From Tautonia sociabilis (lineage in GTDB: Bacteria > Planctomycetota > Planctomycetia > Isosphaerales > Isosphaeraceae): DNA of 64,000 nucleotides. Under the pieces are notes generated by a model, which saw only the letters and a list, made by a program, of their open reading frames with translations, was not told where the DNA came from and searched no databases. Every line of letters begins with the position of its first letter. The first letter of the stretch is position 1. A program made the position numbers and the translations under genes. Below are positions 52,152 to 61,142 of this stretch, one piece after another. The DNA is taken from contig NZ_RYZH01000040.1 in NCBI RefSeq assembly GCF_003977685.1, positions 1 to 64,000 of the forward strand. The letters are read 5' to 3'.

Positions 52152-52700
52152 TTACTTGCCGAACGCCTTGCCGGCCTTGCGGCGGACCTGCTCGCCCTCG
52201 TAGCGGATGCCCTTGCCCTTGTAGGGCTCGGGGGGGCGGACGCGGCGGATGCGGGCGGCGAATTCGCCGACGGCCTGCTTGTCGGCGCCGGTGATCTGGA
52301 TGTGGGTGGCGTCAGGGACGGTGACGGTCACACCCTCGGGGGCTTGCATCAGGATCTGGTTGGCGAAGCCGACCTGGAGGTTGACGGCATTGGCTCCCTT
52401 GAGCTGGGCCTGATAGCCGACGCCAACGATCTCCAGGCGCTTGGTGTACCCCTCGGTGACCCCCTTGACCATGTTGGCGATGAGGGTACGGGTCAGGCCA
52501 TGCAGGGCCTTGTTCATGCGCTCGTCGTCGGGGCGCTCGACGCGGATCTCTTTGGCGACGGCGTCGTGAGTGACGCGCATCTCCTCGCGGAAGGAGAAGG
52601 AGAGCTTCCCCTTGGGGCCCTCGACCTGGATGGTGGAGCCGTCCAGGGAGATCTTCACGCTGTCGGGCACGGGGATCGGCAGGCGACCGATACGGGACAT
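52152..52700 (-). CDS. rplF: 50S ribosomal protein L6
   Basis: The 182-residue product starts MSRIGRLPIPVPDSVKISLD and contains LIANMVKGVTEGYTKRLEIVG and the C-terminal RRVRPPEPYKGKGIRYEGEQ. It lies 46 nt after the L5-S8 reading frame. Confidence 0.97.
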   Translation of the reverse strand: MSRIGRLPIPVPDSVKISLDGSTIQVEGPKGKLSFSFREEMRVTHDAVAKEIRVERPDDERMNKALHGLTRTLIANMVKGVTEGYTKRLEIVGVGYQAQLKGANAVNLQVGFANQILMQAPEGVTVTVPDATHIQITGADKQAVGEFAARIRRVRPPEPYKGKGIRYEGEQVRRKAGKAFGK

Positions 52701-52746
52701 GGGTTCGGGCTCCGGTTCGGGGCGGTCGTCGGGGGGAGGGGGGGGG

Positions 52747-53139
52747 TCAGTAGACCAGCGCCAGCACCTCGCCGCCGACCTTCTCGGCGCGGGCGCGGCG
52801 GTCGCTGAGGATCCCCTTCGGGGTGCTGAGGATATGGATCCCCATGCCGCCCTGGACCGGCTTCAGCTCGCGATAGCCACGATAGATGCGGCGCCCCGGC
52901 TTGCTGACGCGGTCGATCCGGGTGATGACCTTCTCGCCGTTGGGGCCGTACTTCAGGTTGACCCGGAGGGTGCGGGCCGGGACGGTGTCGATCACCTCGA
53001 AGTCCCAGATGTAGCCCTCGTCCTTGAGGGCCTGGGCGATGCCGGCCTTCTCGTTGGAGAGCGGCATGTCGACGATCGGCTTCTCGATCCGCACGGCGTT
53101 GCGGATGCGGGTGAGCATGTCGGCGATCGGGTCGGTCAT
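52747..53139 (-). CDS. rpsH: 30S ribosomal protein S8 portion (alternative internal start)
   Basis: If translated separately, S8 would start at ATG 53139 (or the preceding ATG 53142), giving 130 residues, the same length as in E. coli. It shows [14 protein letters not shown] at the N-terminus and [21 protein letters not shown] near the C-terminus. It is listed separately because the junction upstream is a homopolymer and the fusion is unproven. Confidence 0.55.
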   Translation of the reverse strand: MTDPIADMLTRIRNAVRIEKPIVDMPLSNEKAGIAQALKDEGYIWDFEVIDTVPARTLRVNLKYGPNGEKVITRIDRVSKPGRRIYRGYRELKPVQGGMGIHILSTPKGILSDRRARAEKVGGEVLALVY

Positions 53140-53715
53140 CATGGCGGGGGGGCCGGCGACGCCGCGCTGCTGGCCAGGCTTGCGGTAGGGCATGCCGAAG
53201 GCTCGGAGCAGCTCTCGGGCCTGGTCGTCGTTGCGGGTGGTGGTGACGATGGTGATGTCCATCCCGAGGGTGTGGGAGATCTTGTCGGCCTCGATCTCGG
53301 GGAAGACGACCTGCTCGGTGAGGCCGAGGGTGTAGTTGCCGTTGCCGTCGAAGCTGTTGGGGTTGACGCCGCGGAAGTCTCGGATGCGAGGCAGAACGAG
53401 GTTGATCAGGCGGTCGAGGAACTCGTACATCCGCATGCCGCGGAGGGTGACCTTGCAGCCGATCTCGTTCCCCTCTCGGAGGCGGAAGCCGGCGATGGAC
53501 TGTTTGGCCTTGGTGATGACCGGCTTCTGGCCGGCAATCCGCCCCATGGTCTCGACGGCGGCCTCGAGGATGGACTTGTCCTGGGTGGCGCGGCCGACGC
53601 CCATGTTCAGGACGATCTTCTCGAGCTTGGGGATCGCCATGACATTGGTGATCCCGTACTTCTCGGCGAGTGCCGGGGCGATGGTCGTGCGGTACTCTTC
53701 AAACAGGCGGGCCAT
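52747..53715 (-). CDS. rplE-rpsH: Ribosomal proteins L5 and S8 in one continuous frame (fusion or frameshift)
   Basis: One open frame of 322 codons encodes a complete L5 (from [20 protein letters not shown] to [11 protein letters not shown], about 178 residues), a 13-residue linker rich in Gly, Gln and Pro, and a complete S8 starting [18 protein letters not shown] and ending EVLALVY. No stop separates them and rpsN is missing. The junction contains seven C in a row on the coding strand (53146-53152). Removing a single C would end L5 at a TGA overlapping the S8 ATG, the usual ATGA coupling. So this may be a true fusion, a slippage-regulated site, or an indel error in the sequence. S8 has no clear ribosome-binding site of its own. 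Confidence 0.85.
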   Translation of the reverse strand: MARLFEEYRTTIAPALAEKYGITNVMAIPKLEKIVLNMGVGRATQDKSILEAAVETMGRIAGQKPVITKAKQSIAGFRLREGNEIGCKVTLRGMRMYEFLDRLINLVLPRIRDFRGVNPNSFDGNGNYTLGLTEQVVFPEIEADKISHTLGMDITIVTTTRNDDQARELLRAFGMPYRKPGQQRGVAGPPAMMTDPIADMLTRIRNAVRIEKPIVDMPLSNEKAGIAQALKDEGYIWDFEVIDTVPARTLRVNLKYGPNGEKVITRIDRVSKPGRRIYRGYRELKPVQGGMGIHILSTPKGILSDRRARAEKVGGEVLALVY

Positions 53716-53892
53716 CGGGATCGGTCCTCAGGCCGACGGCGCGGGCCCGGGAGTGGTGCCCGTATGCCGGCGGGTCGGGAGAAGGGTGGAGGGGGATGCC
53801 GGGTTCGAGAACCTGGCTCCCGAGGGGGGGGGTCGGCTAAAGCGTCCCCTCGGTGATTCGACGATGGACGCGGGCGGAGGCCGGCGCCCGGA

Positions 53893-54246
53893 TCAGCCCC
53901 CGGCCTTAGCTCGGGAGGGCTTGGGGGGGCCGAGGGTGCCGAGGCCGGAGTCGCAGCGCTTGCAATGCCGCTCCTTCTGGCCGTTGTCGAGGATGCGGTA
54001 GCCGACCCGGGCGGGGCCGTTGCAGGTCGGGCAGTAGAGCATGACGTTGGAGGCGTCGATCGGCATCTCCTTGGAGAGCCGGCCGCCCTGGGGATTGCGC
54101 TGACTGGGACGCACGTGCTTGTAGACGAGGTTGACGCCCTCGACGACGATTTTGCCTTTCGCGGGGAGCGTCCGGAGGACCTTGGCTCGGGTCCCCTTGT
54201 CGTCCCCGGTGATGACGACGACTTCGTCGTTGCTTCGGACCTTCAT
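53893..54246 (-). CDS. rplX: 50S ribosomal protein L24
   Basis: The 117-residue product has the KOW start (MKVRSNDEVVVITGDDKGTR) and VNLVYKHVRPSQRNPQGG. The C-terminal extension carries two cysteine pairs, CPTC and CKRC, forming a likely zinc ribbon seen in some bacterial L24 proteins. It precedes rplE by 177 nt. Confidence 0.96.
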   Translation of the reverse strand: MKVRSNDEVVVITGDDKGTRAKVLRTLPAKGKIVVEGVNLVYKHVRPSQRNPQGGRLSKEMPIDASNVMLYCPTCNGPARVGYRILDNGQKERHCKRCDSGLGTLGPPKPSRAKAGG

Positions 54247-54310
54247 GACGCGCTCTCCGGCCTGCTAGGGGCCGAGTCTCGGGACAAGTCGGGCGGGGGG
54301 CCGGATCGGG

Positions 54311-54691
54311 TCAGACCACTTCGGAGGCCAGGCTGATGATCTTCATGAACTGCTTGTCGCGCAGTTCTCGGGCGATGGCGCCGAAGATGCGGGTGCCGCG
54401 GGGCTCGTTCTCCTTGGAGATGAGCACGCAGGCGTTGCGGTCGAAGCGGACGTAGGAGCCGTCGGGGCGTCGGGTTTTGAATCGGGTGCGGACGACGACA
54501 CAGCGGACGACGTCGCCGGCCTTCACGTCGCCCCCGGGGGAGGCCTTCTTCACGCTACCGATGAAGACGTCTCCCAGGCCCGCGGTGCGCCGCTTGTACC
54601 GGGAGGCGCTGCCGCCGAGGACCTTGAAGCACATCACTTCCTTGGCCCCGCTGTTGTCGGCCACGTCGAGCCGGGTCTGCATCTGGATCAT
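54311..54691 (-). CDS. rplN: 50S ribosomal protein L14
   Basis: The ATG at 54691 gives 126 residues starting [20 protein letters not shown], the family N-terminus; upstream codons in the frame are not conserved. [12 protein letters not shown] and [16 protein letters not shown] complete the identification. It forms part of the intersubunit bridge region near L19. Confidence 0.96.
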   Translation of the reverse strand: MIQMQTRLDVADNSGAKEVMCFKVLGGSASRYKRRTAGLGDVFIGSVKKASPGGDVKAGDVVRCVVVRTRFKTRRPDGSYVRFDRNACVLISKENEPRGTRIFGAIARELRDKQFMKIISLASEVV

Positions 54692-54850
54692 CGTCGAGAA
54701 CCCTGTCACGGTCGCGGCCGCGGTCCCCAACGATCGCCGGCGGCCCACGAGTCTCCGGAGGATGGTTTCTGGATCACATCGAGGCGATTGGGGGCCGGAG
54801 TCTGCTGGCCCCCCTGCCTTCCCCGGTGGTCAGGGGAGGGAACGGGCGGG

Positions 54851-55225
54851 TCACTCGGCGGGAGGAGGGTCGCTCTGGGCCTGACCCTCGGCGGCGGCGA
54901 TGCGGGCGTCGGCCTCCTCGTGCGCGGGGGCCTTGCGGAGGATGCGGACCAGCCGCCAGCGCTTCTGCTTGGACAGCGGCCGGGTCTCCATGATCTCGAC
55001 CAGGTCGCCGACGCGGGTTTCGTTCCGCTCGTCGTGGACGTAGCAGATCGTCCGCCGCTTCATGTACTTGCCGTACTTCGGGTGCGGGACGAGGCGGGAG
55101 ACCTCGACCCGTCGGGTCTTGTCCATTTTGTCGGAGGTGACCGACCCGATCTCGACCTTGCGACGGCCTCGGGGCCGAGGTGTCGGCGGGGTCTTGGCCG
55201 GGTTGGTCGGCGTCGGCTGGCTCAT
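54851..55225 (-). CDS. rpsQ: 30S ribosomal protein S17 with both ends extended
   Basis: The S17 core is clear (IGSVTSDKMDKTRRVEVSRL, then GDLVEIMETRPLSKQKRW). The protein is 124 residues against about 84 in E. coli: a Pro/Thr-rich N-terminal extension of roughly 28 residues and an acidic Ala-rich C-terminal tail are added. ATG 55225 is used; a TTG lies two codons earlier. Confidence 0.93.
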   Translation of the reverse strand: MSQPTPTNPAKTPPTPRPRGRRKVEIGSVTSDKMDKTRRVEVSRLVPHPKYGKYMKRRTICYVHDERNETRVGDLVEIMETRPLSKQKRWRLVRILRKAPAHEEADARIAAAEGQAQSDPPPAE

Positions 55226-55298
55226 TGTCAACTACTTGCTATCCGGGGAGGGATCGGGTCGAGTCTGGGAACGGTCGGGCGGGAGGGGACGGGCCGGT

Positions 55299-55508
55299 TC
55301 AGGCGCCGGCCTCGGCCTGGAGCTGGCGTTGCCGCAGGATGGTTTTGATCCTGGCGATCTCGCGCTTGGCCTTGAGCACCTCGCTGGGCGCCTCGAGCCG
55401 CTCGGTGGTGCTTTGCAGGCGGAGCCGGAAAAGCTGCTCCTGGGTCTCCTTGAGCATCAGGGCGAGCTGCTCGTCGTCCTTCTCGCGGAGTTCGGCGGGC
55501 TTGGTCAT
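55299..55508 (-). CDS. rpmC: 50S ribosomal protein L29
   Basis: The 69-residue two-helix protein has ELREKDDEQLALMLKETQEQLFRLRLQ and EIARIKTILRQRQ. It lies at the tunnel exit with L23. A 9-nt tandem repeat fills the spacer before it. Confidence 0.95.
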   Translation of the reverse strand: MTKPAELREKDDEQLALMLKETQEQLFRLRLQSTTERLEAPSEVLKAKREIARIKTILRQRQLQAEAGA

Positions 55509-55529
55509 CGCGGGGGTCCTGGATTCGTC

Positions 55530-55565
55530 GGCCGGCGTGGCCGGCGTGGCCGGTCTGGCCGGCTT
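55530..55565. repeat. Four-copy 9-nt tandem repeat between rpmC and rplP
   Basis: The unit GGCCGGCGT is repeated four times with changes in the last two bases of copies 3 and 4 (36 nt in total). Confidence 0.7.
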
Positions 55566-55569
55566 GGTC

Positions 55570-55980
55570 TCAGAGGGTCGGCCGGCGGGAGACGAACCGG
55601 CAGGTCACGGGCATCTTGTAGGCGACGCGGGCGAACGCGGCGCGAGCGCGGGACTCGGGGATGCCGGCGACCTCGAAGAGGACGGTCCCGGGCTTGACGA
55701 TGGCCGCCCAGTAGTCGACTTCGCCCTTGCCCTTACCCATCCGCGTCTCGGCCGGGATCGAGGTGATGCTCTTGTGCGGGAAGACGCGGATGTAGAGCTT
55801 GCCGCCGCCGCGGACGGCCCGGGAGAGGACCATCCGGCTGGCCTCGAGGACCTCGGCGCTGACGCGGCCGGGCTCGAGCGACTGGAGGCCGTACTCGCCG
55901 AAGGCGACGTAGTTGCCCCGGGTCGCATTACCTTTTACGCGACCTTTTTGGCTTTTTCGATACTTGACCCGCTTGGGCAT
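55570..55980 (-). CDS. rplP: 50S ribosomal protein L16
   Basis: From ATG 55980 the product has 136 residues (MPKRVKYRKSQKGRVKGNAT), exactly the E. coli length; ATGs at 55983 and 55989 are also possible. It contains GRVSAEVLEASRMVLSRAVRGGGKLYIRVFPHK and GKGEVDYWAAIVKPG. The first 53 nt overlap the 3' end of rpsC, in a different frame. Confidence 0.95.
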   Translation of the reverse strand: MPKRVKYRKSQKGRVKGNATRGNYVAFGEYGLQSLEPGRVSAEVLEASRMVLSRAVRGGGKLYIRVFPHKSITSIPAETRMGKGKGEVDYWAAIVKPGTVLFEVAGIPESRARAAFARVAYKMPVTCRFVSRRPTL

Positions 55981-56632
55981 CATGGCCATCGGTGCCGGCC
56001 TCCATCTTCAAGTAATCGCCCTGATGAACCCAGACTTTGACGCCGATGTGGCCCTGGGGCGTCTTGGCCTCGGCGAACCCGTAATCGACCTTCGCCCGCA
56101 GCGTGGAGAGCGGGATGGAGCCGGCGGCGGCCTTCTCGGTTCGGGACATCTCGGCCCCGCCCAGGCGGCCGGAGAGGCGAACCTTCACCCCCTTGGCCCC
56201 GGCGTCCATGGTGTTGTCCAGCGCCCGCTTCATGGTGCGGCGGAAGCTGGAGCGCTTCTGCAGCTGCTCGGCGATGTCCTCGGCCACCAGCTGCGCGTCG
56301 ATCTCCGGGCGGTTGACCTCGACGATCTTGATCTCGATCCGGCGGCCGGTGAGATCCTGCAGCTCCTCCTGGAGCTTCTCGACCTCGGCCCCCTTGCGGC
56401 CGATGATCACGCCCGGCCGGGCGGTGTGCAGCAGCACGACGACCGCGTCCCGAGTGCGCTCGATCTCGATCTTGGGGATGCCGGCGTAGCTGTAGCGCTT
56501 CTTGATGTACTGGCGGACCTTGAAGTCCTCGACCAGCAGGTCCTTGAATTCGGCCTTGCCGGCGTACCAGCGGCTTCGCCAGTCTTCCATCACGCCGATG
56601 CGGAAGCCGGTCGGATTGATCTTCTGTCCCAT
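55928..56632 (-). CDS. rpsC: 30S ribosomal protein S3
   Basis: The 234-residue product starts MGQKINPTGFRIGVMEDWRS and contains the KH-domain loop ARPGVIIGRKGAEVEKL and SGRLGGAEMSRTEKAAAGSIPL. Its last 18 codons, encoding a Lys/Arg-rich tail, overlap the beginning of rplP by 53 nt, far more than the usual few bases. Confidence 0.96.
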   Translation of the reverse strand: MGQKINPTGFRIGVMEDWRSRWYAGKAEFKDLLVEDFKVRQYIKKRYSYAGIPKIEIERTRDAVVVLLHTARPGVIIGRKGAEVEKLQEELQDLTGRRIEIKIVEVNRPEIDAQLVAEDIAEQLQKRSSFRRTMKRALDNTMDAGAKGVKVRLSGRLGGAEMSRTEKAAAGSIPLSTLRAKVDYGFAEAKTPQGHIGVKVWVHQGDYLKMEAGTDGHDAQAGQVSKKPKRSRKR

Positions 56633-56683
56633 GGGTCGGTCCGATCCTCGCTCGAGAGATGGCCGGGGGGGCGGCGGGTCCGG

Positions 56684-57085
56684 TTACGCTTCCTCGGCCA
56701 TCCGACGGGCGGCCTCGGGGCCGGCCAGGGCCGTCTCCAGGTCGGCCAGGCCGATGGTGATGTGGCAGCTCCGGCGCTTGATCAGGTGGGCCATGCCGCG
56801 GGCGCGGGGCATGAGCCGCTTGAACATGGCGGCGCCGTCCCCTCGGGCGTCGGCGACGATCAGGTCGCCGGGGTTGCGGACCCCCTGGTCCTCGGCGTTG
56901 GCCATGGCGCTCTTGAGCACCTTCTCGGTGTACCGGGCCCCGCGGTGGGGCAGGTACTTGAGGATCTGCATCGCCTCGTCGGCGTACTTGCCGCGGATCA
57001 GGTCCAGGATCTTGCGAACCTTGAGCACCGACATCCGGGCGAAGCGGTGCGAGGCCTTGTAGGGGTAGGGGCTCTGCGTCTTCAT
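56684..57085 (-). CDS. rplV: 50S ribosomal protein L22
   Basis: The 133-residue product includes ASHRFARMSVLKVRKILDLIRGK, SAMANAEDQ and the tunnel-lining loop region KRLMPRARGMAHLIKRRSCH. It is about 20 residues longer than in E. coli, mainly at the acidic C-terminus. Confidence 0.96.
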   Translation of the reverse strand: MKTQSPYPYKASHRFARMSVLKVRKILDLIRGKYADEAMQILKYLPHRGARYTEKVLKSAMANAEDQGVRNPGDLIVADARGDGAAMFKRLMPRARGMAHLIKRRSCHITIGLADLETALAGPEAARRMAEEA

Positions 57086-57096
57086 CGTCCTCGTCC

Positions 57097-57169
57097 CGTA
57101 GGGCCGGGGGGGCCGGCCATCGTCTCATCGCGTCGAGTTCGAGTGGCGGCCGGCGGCGCCGGCCCTACG
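57097..57169. repeat. Inverted repeat between rplV and rpsS
   Basis: CGTAGGGCCGG followed by a G-run and CCGGCC (57097-57118) is matched by GGCCGGCGGCGCCGGCCCTACG (57148-57169) in inverted orientation, with about 29 nt between arms. It fills most of the 101-nt spacer. Confidence 0.6.
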
Positions 57170-57186
57170 CACCGATCATCTCCCGC

Positions 57187-57462
57187 TTATCGCTTGCCCT
57201 TCGACTTGCCGCCGTGGCCGCGGAAGGTCCGAGTCGGCGAGAACTCGCCGAGCTTGTGCCCGACCATGTCCTCGGTGATGTAGACCTTCGTGAACACCTT
57301 GCCGTTGTGCACCTCGAAGTTCTTGCCGATGAACTCCGGCACGATGGTGCAGGCACGCGACCAGGTGCGGATCGGCCCGCGGGCGCCGCTGGCCTCGGCC
57401 TTCTCGACCTTCTCCAGCAGCCGCTCGTCGACGTAGGGGCCCTTCTTGAGCGATCGTCCCAT
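57187..57462 (-). CDS. rpsS: 30S ribosomal protein S19
   Basis: The ATG at 57462 gives 91 residues starting [20 protein letters not shown] and ending [18 protein letters not shown], with [19 protein letters not shown] in the middle. All are diagnostic. Confidence 0.97.
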   Translation of the reverse strand: MGRSLKKGPYVDERLLEKVEKAEASGARGPIRTWSRACTIVPEFIGKNFEVHNGKVFTKVYITEDMVGHKLGEFSPTRTFRGHGGKSKGKR

Positions 57463-57483
57463 GGCCTTGTCTTTCTCGCGGAA

Positions 57484-57580
57484 GGAGGCAAACGGCGGGA
57501 GGCAGGGGAGGCGGCGTCGGCGAGGACGTGGCGGGGGGGGGCCGGCCTGCCTGTCGCCGACGGTCTGCTGCCTACTGCCG
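57484..57580. repeat. Modular (7-nt) inverted repeat between rpsS and rplB
   Basis: The left arm begins GGAGGCA-AACGGCG-GGAGGCA-GGGGAGG. The right arm (57545-57580) in reverse complement reads GGCAGTA-GGCAGCA and then GGCGACA-GGCAGGC after one diverged 7-mer. A run of eight G lies between the arms. Confidence 0.55.
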
Positions 57581-57584
57581 GAAC

Positions 57585-58445
57585 TCAGATCTTCAATTGA
57601 CCGTAACGGACGCTCTTGCGGCGGCGGATGATCGCCGAGTTCGAGGGCTTGCGGCGCTTGCGGGTCTTGCCGCCCTTGGCCGGCAGGCCCTTGGGCGAGC
57701 ACGGGTGACGGCCGCCGGAGGTGCGGCCCTCGCCGCCGCCCATCGGGTGGTCGTGCGGGTTCATCGCGGTGCCGCGGACGTGAGGCCGGCGGCCGAGCCA
57801 GCGCTTGCGGCCGGCTTTGCCAAGGCGAATGTTCATGTGATCAGCATTGCCCACCGGGCCAATCGTCGCCCGGCACATGATGGGCACACGGCGGACCTCG
57901 CCGGAGGGCAGGGTGAGCTGGGCCCAGGTGCCCTCGCGGGCGGTCAGGGTGGCGCTGGTGCCGGCGGAGCGGCACATCTTGGCGCCGCCGCCGGGCTGCA
58001 TCTCGACGTTGTGCACGACCATGCCGGTGGGGATCTTCGCCAGCGGCAGGCAGTTGCCCAGCTTCGGCTCCGAGTCGGGCCCGCTGACGACGGTCATGCC
58101 GGCGGTCAGCCCCTCGGGGGCGATGATGTACCGCTTGGTGCCGTCCTCGTACCGGATCAGGGCGATGCGGGCCGAGCGGTTCGGGTCGTACTCGATGTGG
58201 GTGACCTCGGCGGGCTGGCCGTCGCGATCGTTGCGCTTCCAGTCGATGATCCGATAGAGGCGCTTGTGGCCGCCGCCGCGGTGGCGGGCGGTGATGACGC
58301 CGTGGTGGTTCCGGCCGCCGGTCTTCTTCAGCGGCTCGGTCAGGCGCTTCTCGGGCTTCTTGTTCTTGTCGGTCAGCTCGGAGAAGTCGCTGACGGAGGC
58401 GTTGCGCCGCCCGGGGCTGGTCGGCTTGTAGACGCGGATGCCCAT
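57585..58445 (-). CDS. rplB: 50S ribosomal protein L2
   Basis: The 286-residue product starts [20 protein letters not shown] and has [42 protein letters not shown] and [19 protein letters not shown]. In the last block the second His of the E. coli DHPHGGGEG motif is Met, a change I also recall from other phyla. It supports peptidyl-transferase assembly and tRNA binding. Confidence 0.97.
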   Translation of the reverse strand: MGIRVYKPTSPGRRNASVSDFSELTDKNKKPEKRLTEPLKKTGGRNHHGVITARHRGGGHKRLYRIIDWKRNDRDGQPAEVTHIEYDPNRSARIALIRYEDGTKRYIIAPEGLTAGMTVVSGPDSEPKLGNCLPLAKIPTGMVVHNVEMQPGGGAKMCRSAGTSATLTAREGTWAQLTLPSGEVRRVPIMCRATIGPVGNADHMNIRLGKAGRKRWLGRRPHVRGTAMNPHDHPMGGGEGRTSGGRHPCSPKGLPAKGGKTRKRRKPSNSAIIRRRKSVRYGQLKI

Positions 58446-58568
58446 GACTGTCTCTTCCCTCGGCCCGCCGGGGTTGCGACGGGGACCCGTTCCGATGAAT
58501 GATGGCCGATGACCGAATGAACCCGATGACCGCCCGCCGCCGGGGCCGCCGTCACCGGCCGCCGATCA

Positions 58569-58895
58569 TCAGAAGAAGTCGATGCGGTAGTCGTCCTTCA
58601 GCTTGACGATGGCCTTCTTCCAGTTTTTCGTGCGGCCGACCTTGAGGCGATAGCGCCGGGCGACGGCCTTGCGGTTTTGGGTCCGGACGTCGTCCACCTT
58701 GACGTCGAAGAGGGCCTCGACGGCCTCCTTGATCTCGGTCTTGGTGGCCAACGGGTTGACCTCGAAGGTGTAGGCGTTGTGCCGCTCGGCGACCTGGGTA
58801 GCCTTCTCGGTGATCAGGGGGCGGAGGATCACCTGATAGGGCTCCAGCTTCGGCCCGGGCCGCTCGTACTGGGGGGGGCGTCGGAGGGTAACCAT
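58569..58895 (-). CDS. rplW: 50S ribosomal protein L23
   Basis: The 108-residue product has EPYQVILRPLITEKATQVAER and EIKEAVEALFDVKVDDVRTQNRKA. L23 forms the docking site for trigger factor and SRP at the tunnel exit. It follows rplD after 53 nt. Confidence 0.96.
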   Translation of the reverse strand: MVTLRRPPQYERPGPKLEPYQVILRPLITEKATQVAERHNAYTFEVNPLATKTEIKEAVEALFDVKVDDVRTQNRKAVARRYRLKVGRTKNWKKAIVKLKDDYRIDFF

Positions 58896-58948
58896 GACGG
58901 ATCAGGACCTCGGGGGCGTTCGATGGAGTTCCGGGCCGGGAACCGTGG

Positions 58949-59695
58949 TCAGCCGGCGGCCGCGGCGGCCTCGACCTCGGGGCGGCGGCGGACCTTCTCC
59001 TTGACCCGTTCCTTGAGGGTGGCCAGGGCCTCGGGGGTGAGGATCAGGTAACGCTGGCGGAGGATGTCGTAGGTGTTGAACTCGGCGACCGGGGCGACCT
59101 TCACGCCGGGGATGTTCCGGGCGGCTTTGTAGACGCTCGGGTCGTGCTCGGCGGTGCCGAGGAGCACCTTGCGGCCGTCGAGGGTCCGGCGGAGGGCGTC
59201 GCGCTTGGACTCCCCGTCGACGGGCTGGGCGGTGTCGGGCAGGTCGGGTCGGCGGATCGAGCGGAGGACCCGGGCGACCTCTTTGGTCTTGGGGGTCGCG
59301 CCGAGGTCGAGGCCGGTGAGGACGATCGCCTGGTTGTCCTGGAACTTGGAGAGGACGGCCATGCGGATGGCCAGCCGGACGGCCTTTTTGGGGAGGCGGT
59401 AGGAGTAGTCTCGGTTGCGGCGGGCGAAGGCGACGCCGCCGCCGACGCGCTTGTTGGTCCGCTTGGCGCCCATCCGGGCGTTCCCGGTCCCCTTCTGCCG
59501 GTACATCTTCTTGGTCGAGCCGGCGACGTCGGAGCGGCCCCGGGTATTGACCGTGCCGACCCGGCGGTTGGCCAGGTGCATGAGCACCACGTCGTGGAGC
59601 AGCTGTTTGTTGATCGCGCCGCCGAAGTCGGCTGGATCGATGGACTCCTCGCCCACCTGCTCGCCGGACGTGTTGTAGACGGGGATGGTCAGCAT
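58949..59695 (-). CDS. rplD: 50S ribosomal protein L4
   Basis: From ATG 59695 the product has 248 residues, longer than the 201 of E. coli. It starts MLTIPVYNTSGEQVGEESI and has the tunnel loop (STKKMYRQKGTGNARMGAKR) and LPKKAVRLAIRMAVLSKF. The extra length is spread through the C-terminal half, which ends in an Ala-rich tail. Confidence 0.96.
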   Translation of the reverse strand: MLTIPVYNTSGEQVGEESIDPADFGGAINKQLLHDVVLMHLANRRVGTVNTRGRSDVAGSTKKMYRQKGTGNARMGAKRTNKRVGGGVAFARRNRDYSYRLPKKAVRLAIRMAVLSKFQDNQAIVLTGLDLGATPKTKEVARVLRSIRRPDLPDTAQPVDGESKRDALRRTLDGRKVLLGTAEHDPSVYKAARNIPGVKVAPVAEFNTYDILRQRYLILTPEALATLKERVKEKVRRRPEVEAAAAAG

Positions 59696-59808
59696 CGTCT
59701 TTGATCCATGCAGGCGGTCGACCGGCCGGCCGGGCAAGCGATCGCGGTCGGGCCGACCGGGCCGATCCCGATCGGGGATGGGCCGGGTCTCGAATTCCGA
59801 TCCGATTC

Positions 59809-59821
59809 TGTGTGTGTGTGT
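59809..59821. repeat. (TG)n microsatellite in the rplC-rplD spacer
   Basis: About six TG units in a row, flanked on both sides by CCGATTC-like words. The 276-nt spacer holds no gene. Confidence 0.6.
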
Positions 59822-59971
59822 CCGATTCCGAGCCGCGCCGCCGGGGAGGGAGGGGCGGGTCGTGGGGTCCCGGCCGCGACGGCGGGGCCGATCCGGCGGG
59901 GGTGGCGGGCCGAGCCGCATCGCCGAGGCGGGAAGCGGGCCGGCCGGTTCGATCCGATGCGGGCGGCGCGA

Positions 59972-60604
59972 TCAGACGGCGTTGGTCTGGCGGACGATCA
60001 CGAAGCCGCCGTTGTGGCCGGGCACGGCGCCCCGGACCAGCAGCAGGTTGTTCTCGGCGTCGACGCGGACGACCTTCAGGTTCCGGACCGTGATCCGGGC
60101 GTTGCCGTACTGGCCGGGCTTGCGGACCCCCTTGAAGACGCGGGCGGGGTCGGCCGAGGGGCCGCTGGAGCCCGGATGCCGGTGCATCCGCTGCACGCCG
60201 TGGGTGGCCCGCAGGCCCCGGAAGCCATGCCGCTTGACGACGCCCGTGTAGCCACGCCCCTTGCTGGTGCCGATGACGTCAACGCGCGGGATGTCGGCGA
60301 AGACGTCGACCTTCAGGGTCGTTCCCTCGGACACGTCGACCGGCCCATCCTGACGGATCTCGCGGATGAACCGCTTGGGCTCGGCATCGACCTTTTTGGC
60401 GTGGCCGCGCTCGGCCTGAGAGGCATTCTTGCGCTTTTTGTCCGCGAATCCAAGCTGCAGGGCGTGATAGCCGTCGCGCTCGGCGGTCCGGACCTGCAAC
60501 ACCGTGCAGGGGCCGCACTCGATCACGGTCACGGGGACGACGGTGCCGTCCTCCTGGAAGAGCTGGGTCATGCCGACCTTGCGACCCAGTAACCCGACGT
60601 TCAT
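59972..60604 (-). CDS. rplC: 50S ribosomal protein L3
   Basis: The 210-residue product starts [20 protein letters not shown] and has the long loop reaching the peptidyl-transferase centre ([36 protein letters not shown]). It ends [17 protein letters not shown]. Confidence 0.97.
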   Translation of the reverse strand: MNVGLLGRKVGMTQLFQEDGTVVPVTVIECGPCTVLQVRTAERDGYHALQLGFADKKRKNASQAERGHAKKVDAEPKRFIREIRQDGPVDVSEGTTLKVDVFADIPRVDVIGTSKGRGYTGVVKRHGFRGLRATHGVQRMHRHPGSSGPSADPARVFKGVRKPGQYGNARITVRNLKVVRVDAENNLLLVRGAVPGHNGGFVIVRQTNAV

Positions 60605-60818
60605 CGCTTCGCTTGCTCCGTCGCTCGAAATCCAGAGGATCGGGGCCCACCCGCGCGACCGACAGCCTTCCCCCGGCCGACGGTCCGACGACACGAGAAC
60701 GGGCACGAGTCGCCCTCGAGCCACCCGTGCCCCCGTGCTGCCGCTCCCCCCCTGGACCGCATCCGCCTGCCCACCGAGGGAAGCAGACGCAAGAGGGATC
60801 CGCGGTTGCGACCCTGGC

Positions 60819-61142
60819 TCAACCCCCGGCGGGGCCGGCCTTGATCTTGATGTCGACGCCCGCGGGCAAGCTGAGCTTGTTCAGAGCGTCGATGGTCTTG
60901 TTGGTCGGCTGCACAATGTCGATCAGCCGCTTGTGCGTGCGGATCTCGAACTGCTCCCGCGACTTCTTGTCGATGTGCGGGGAGCGGAGGACGGTGTAAC
61001 GCTCGATGCGCGTCGGCAGGGGGATCGGCCCGTGGACGATCGCCTCGGTCCGCTTCGCGGTGTCGACGATATCTTTCGCCGACTGATCCAGGATGGTGTG
61101 ATCGTACGCTTCCATCCGGATCCGGATGCGTTCGTTGCTCAT
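60819..61142 (-). CDS. rpsJ: 30S ribosomal protein S10
   Basis: From ATG 61142 the product has 107 residues: [49 protein letters not shown] and [30 protein letters not shown]. It is the first gene of the S10 cluster; tuf, often just upstream, is absent. A promoter lies about 105 nt upstream. Confidence 0.97.
   Translation of the reverse strand: MSNERIRIRMEAYDHTILDQSAKDIVDTAKRTEAIVHGPIPLPTRIERYTVLRSPHIDKKSREQFEIRTHKRLIDIVQPTNKTIDALNKLSLPAGVDIKIKAGPAGG

Noticed and set aside
53716-53892. rpsN (S14) between rplX and rplE
   Set aside because: No frame contains the two CxxC pairs or the basic S14 core in this 177-nt spacer.
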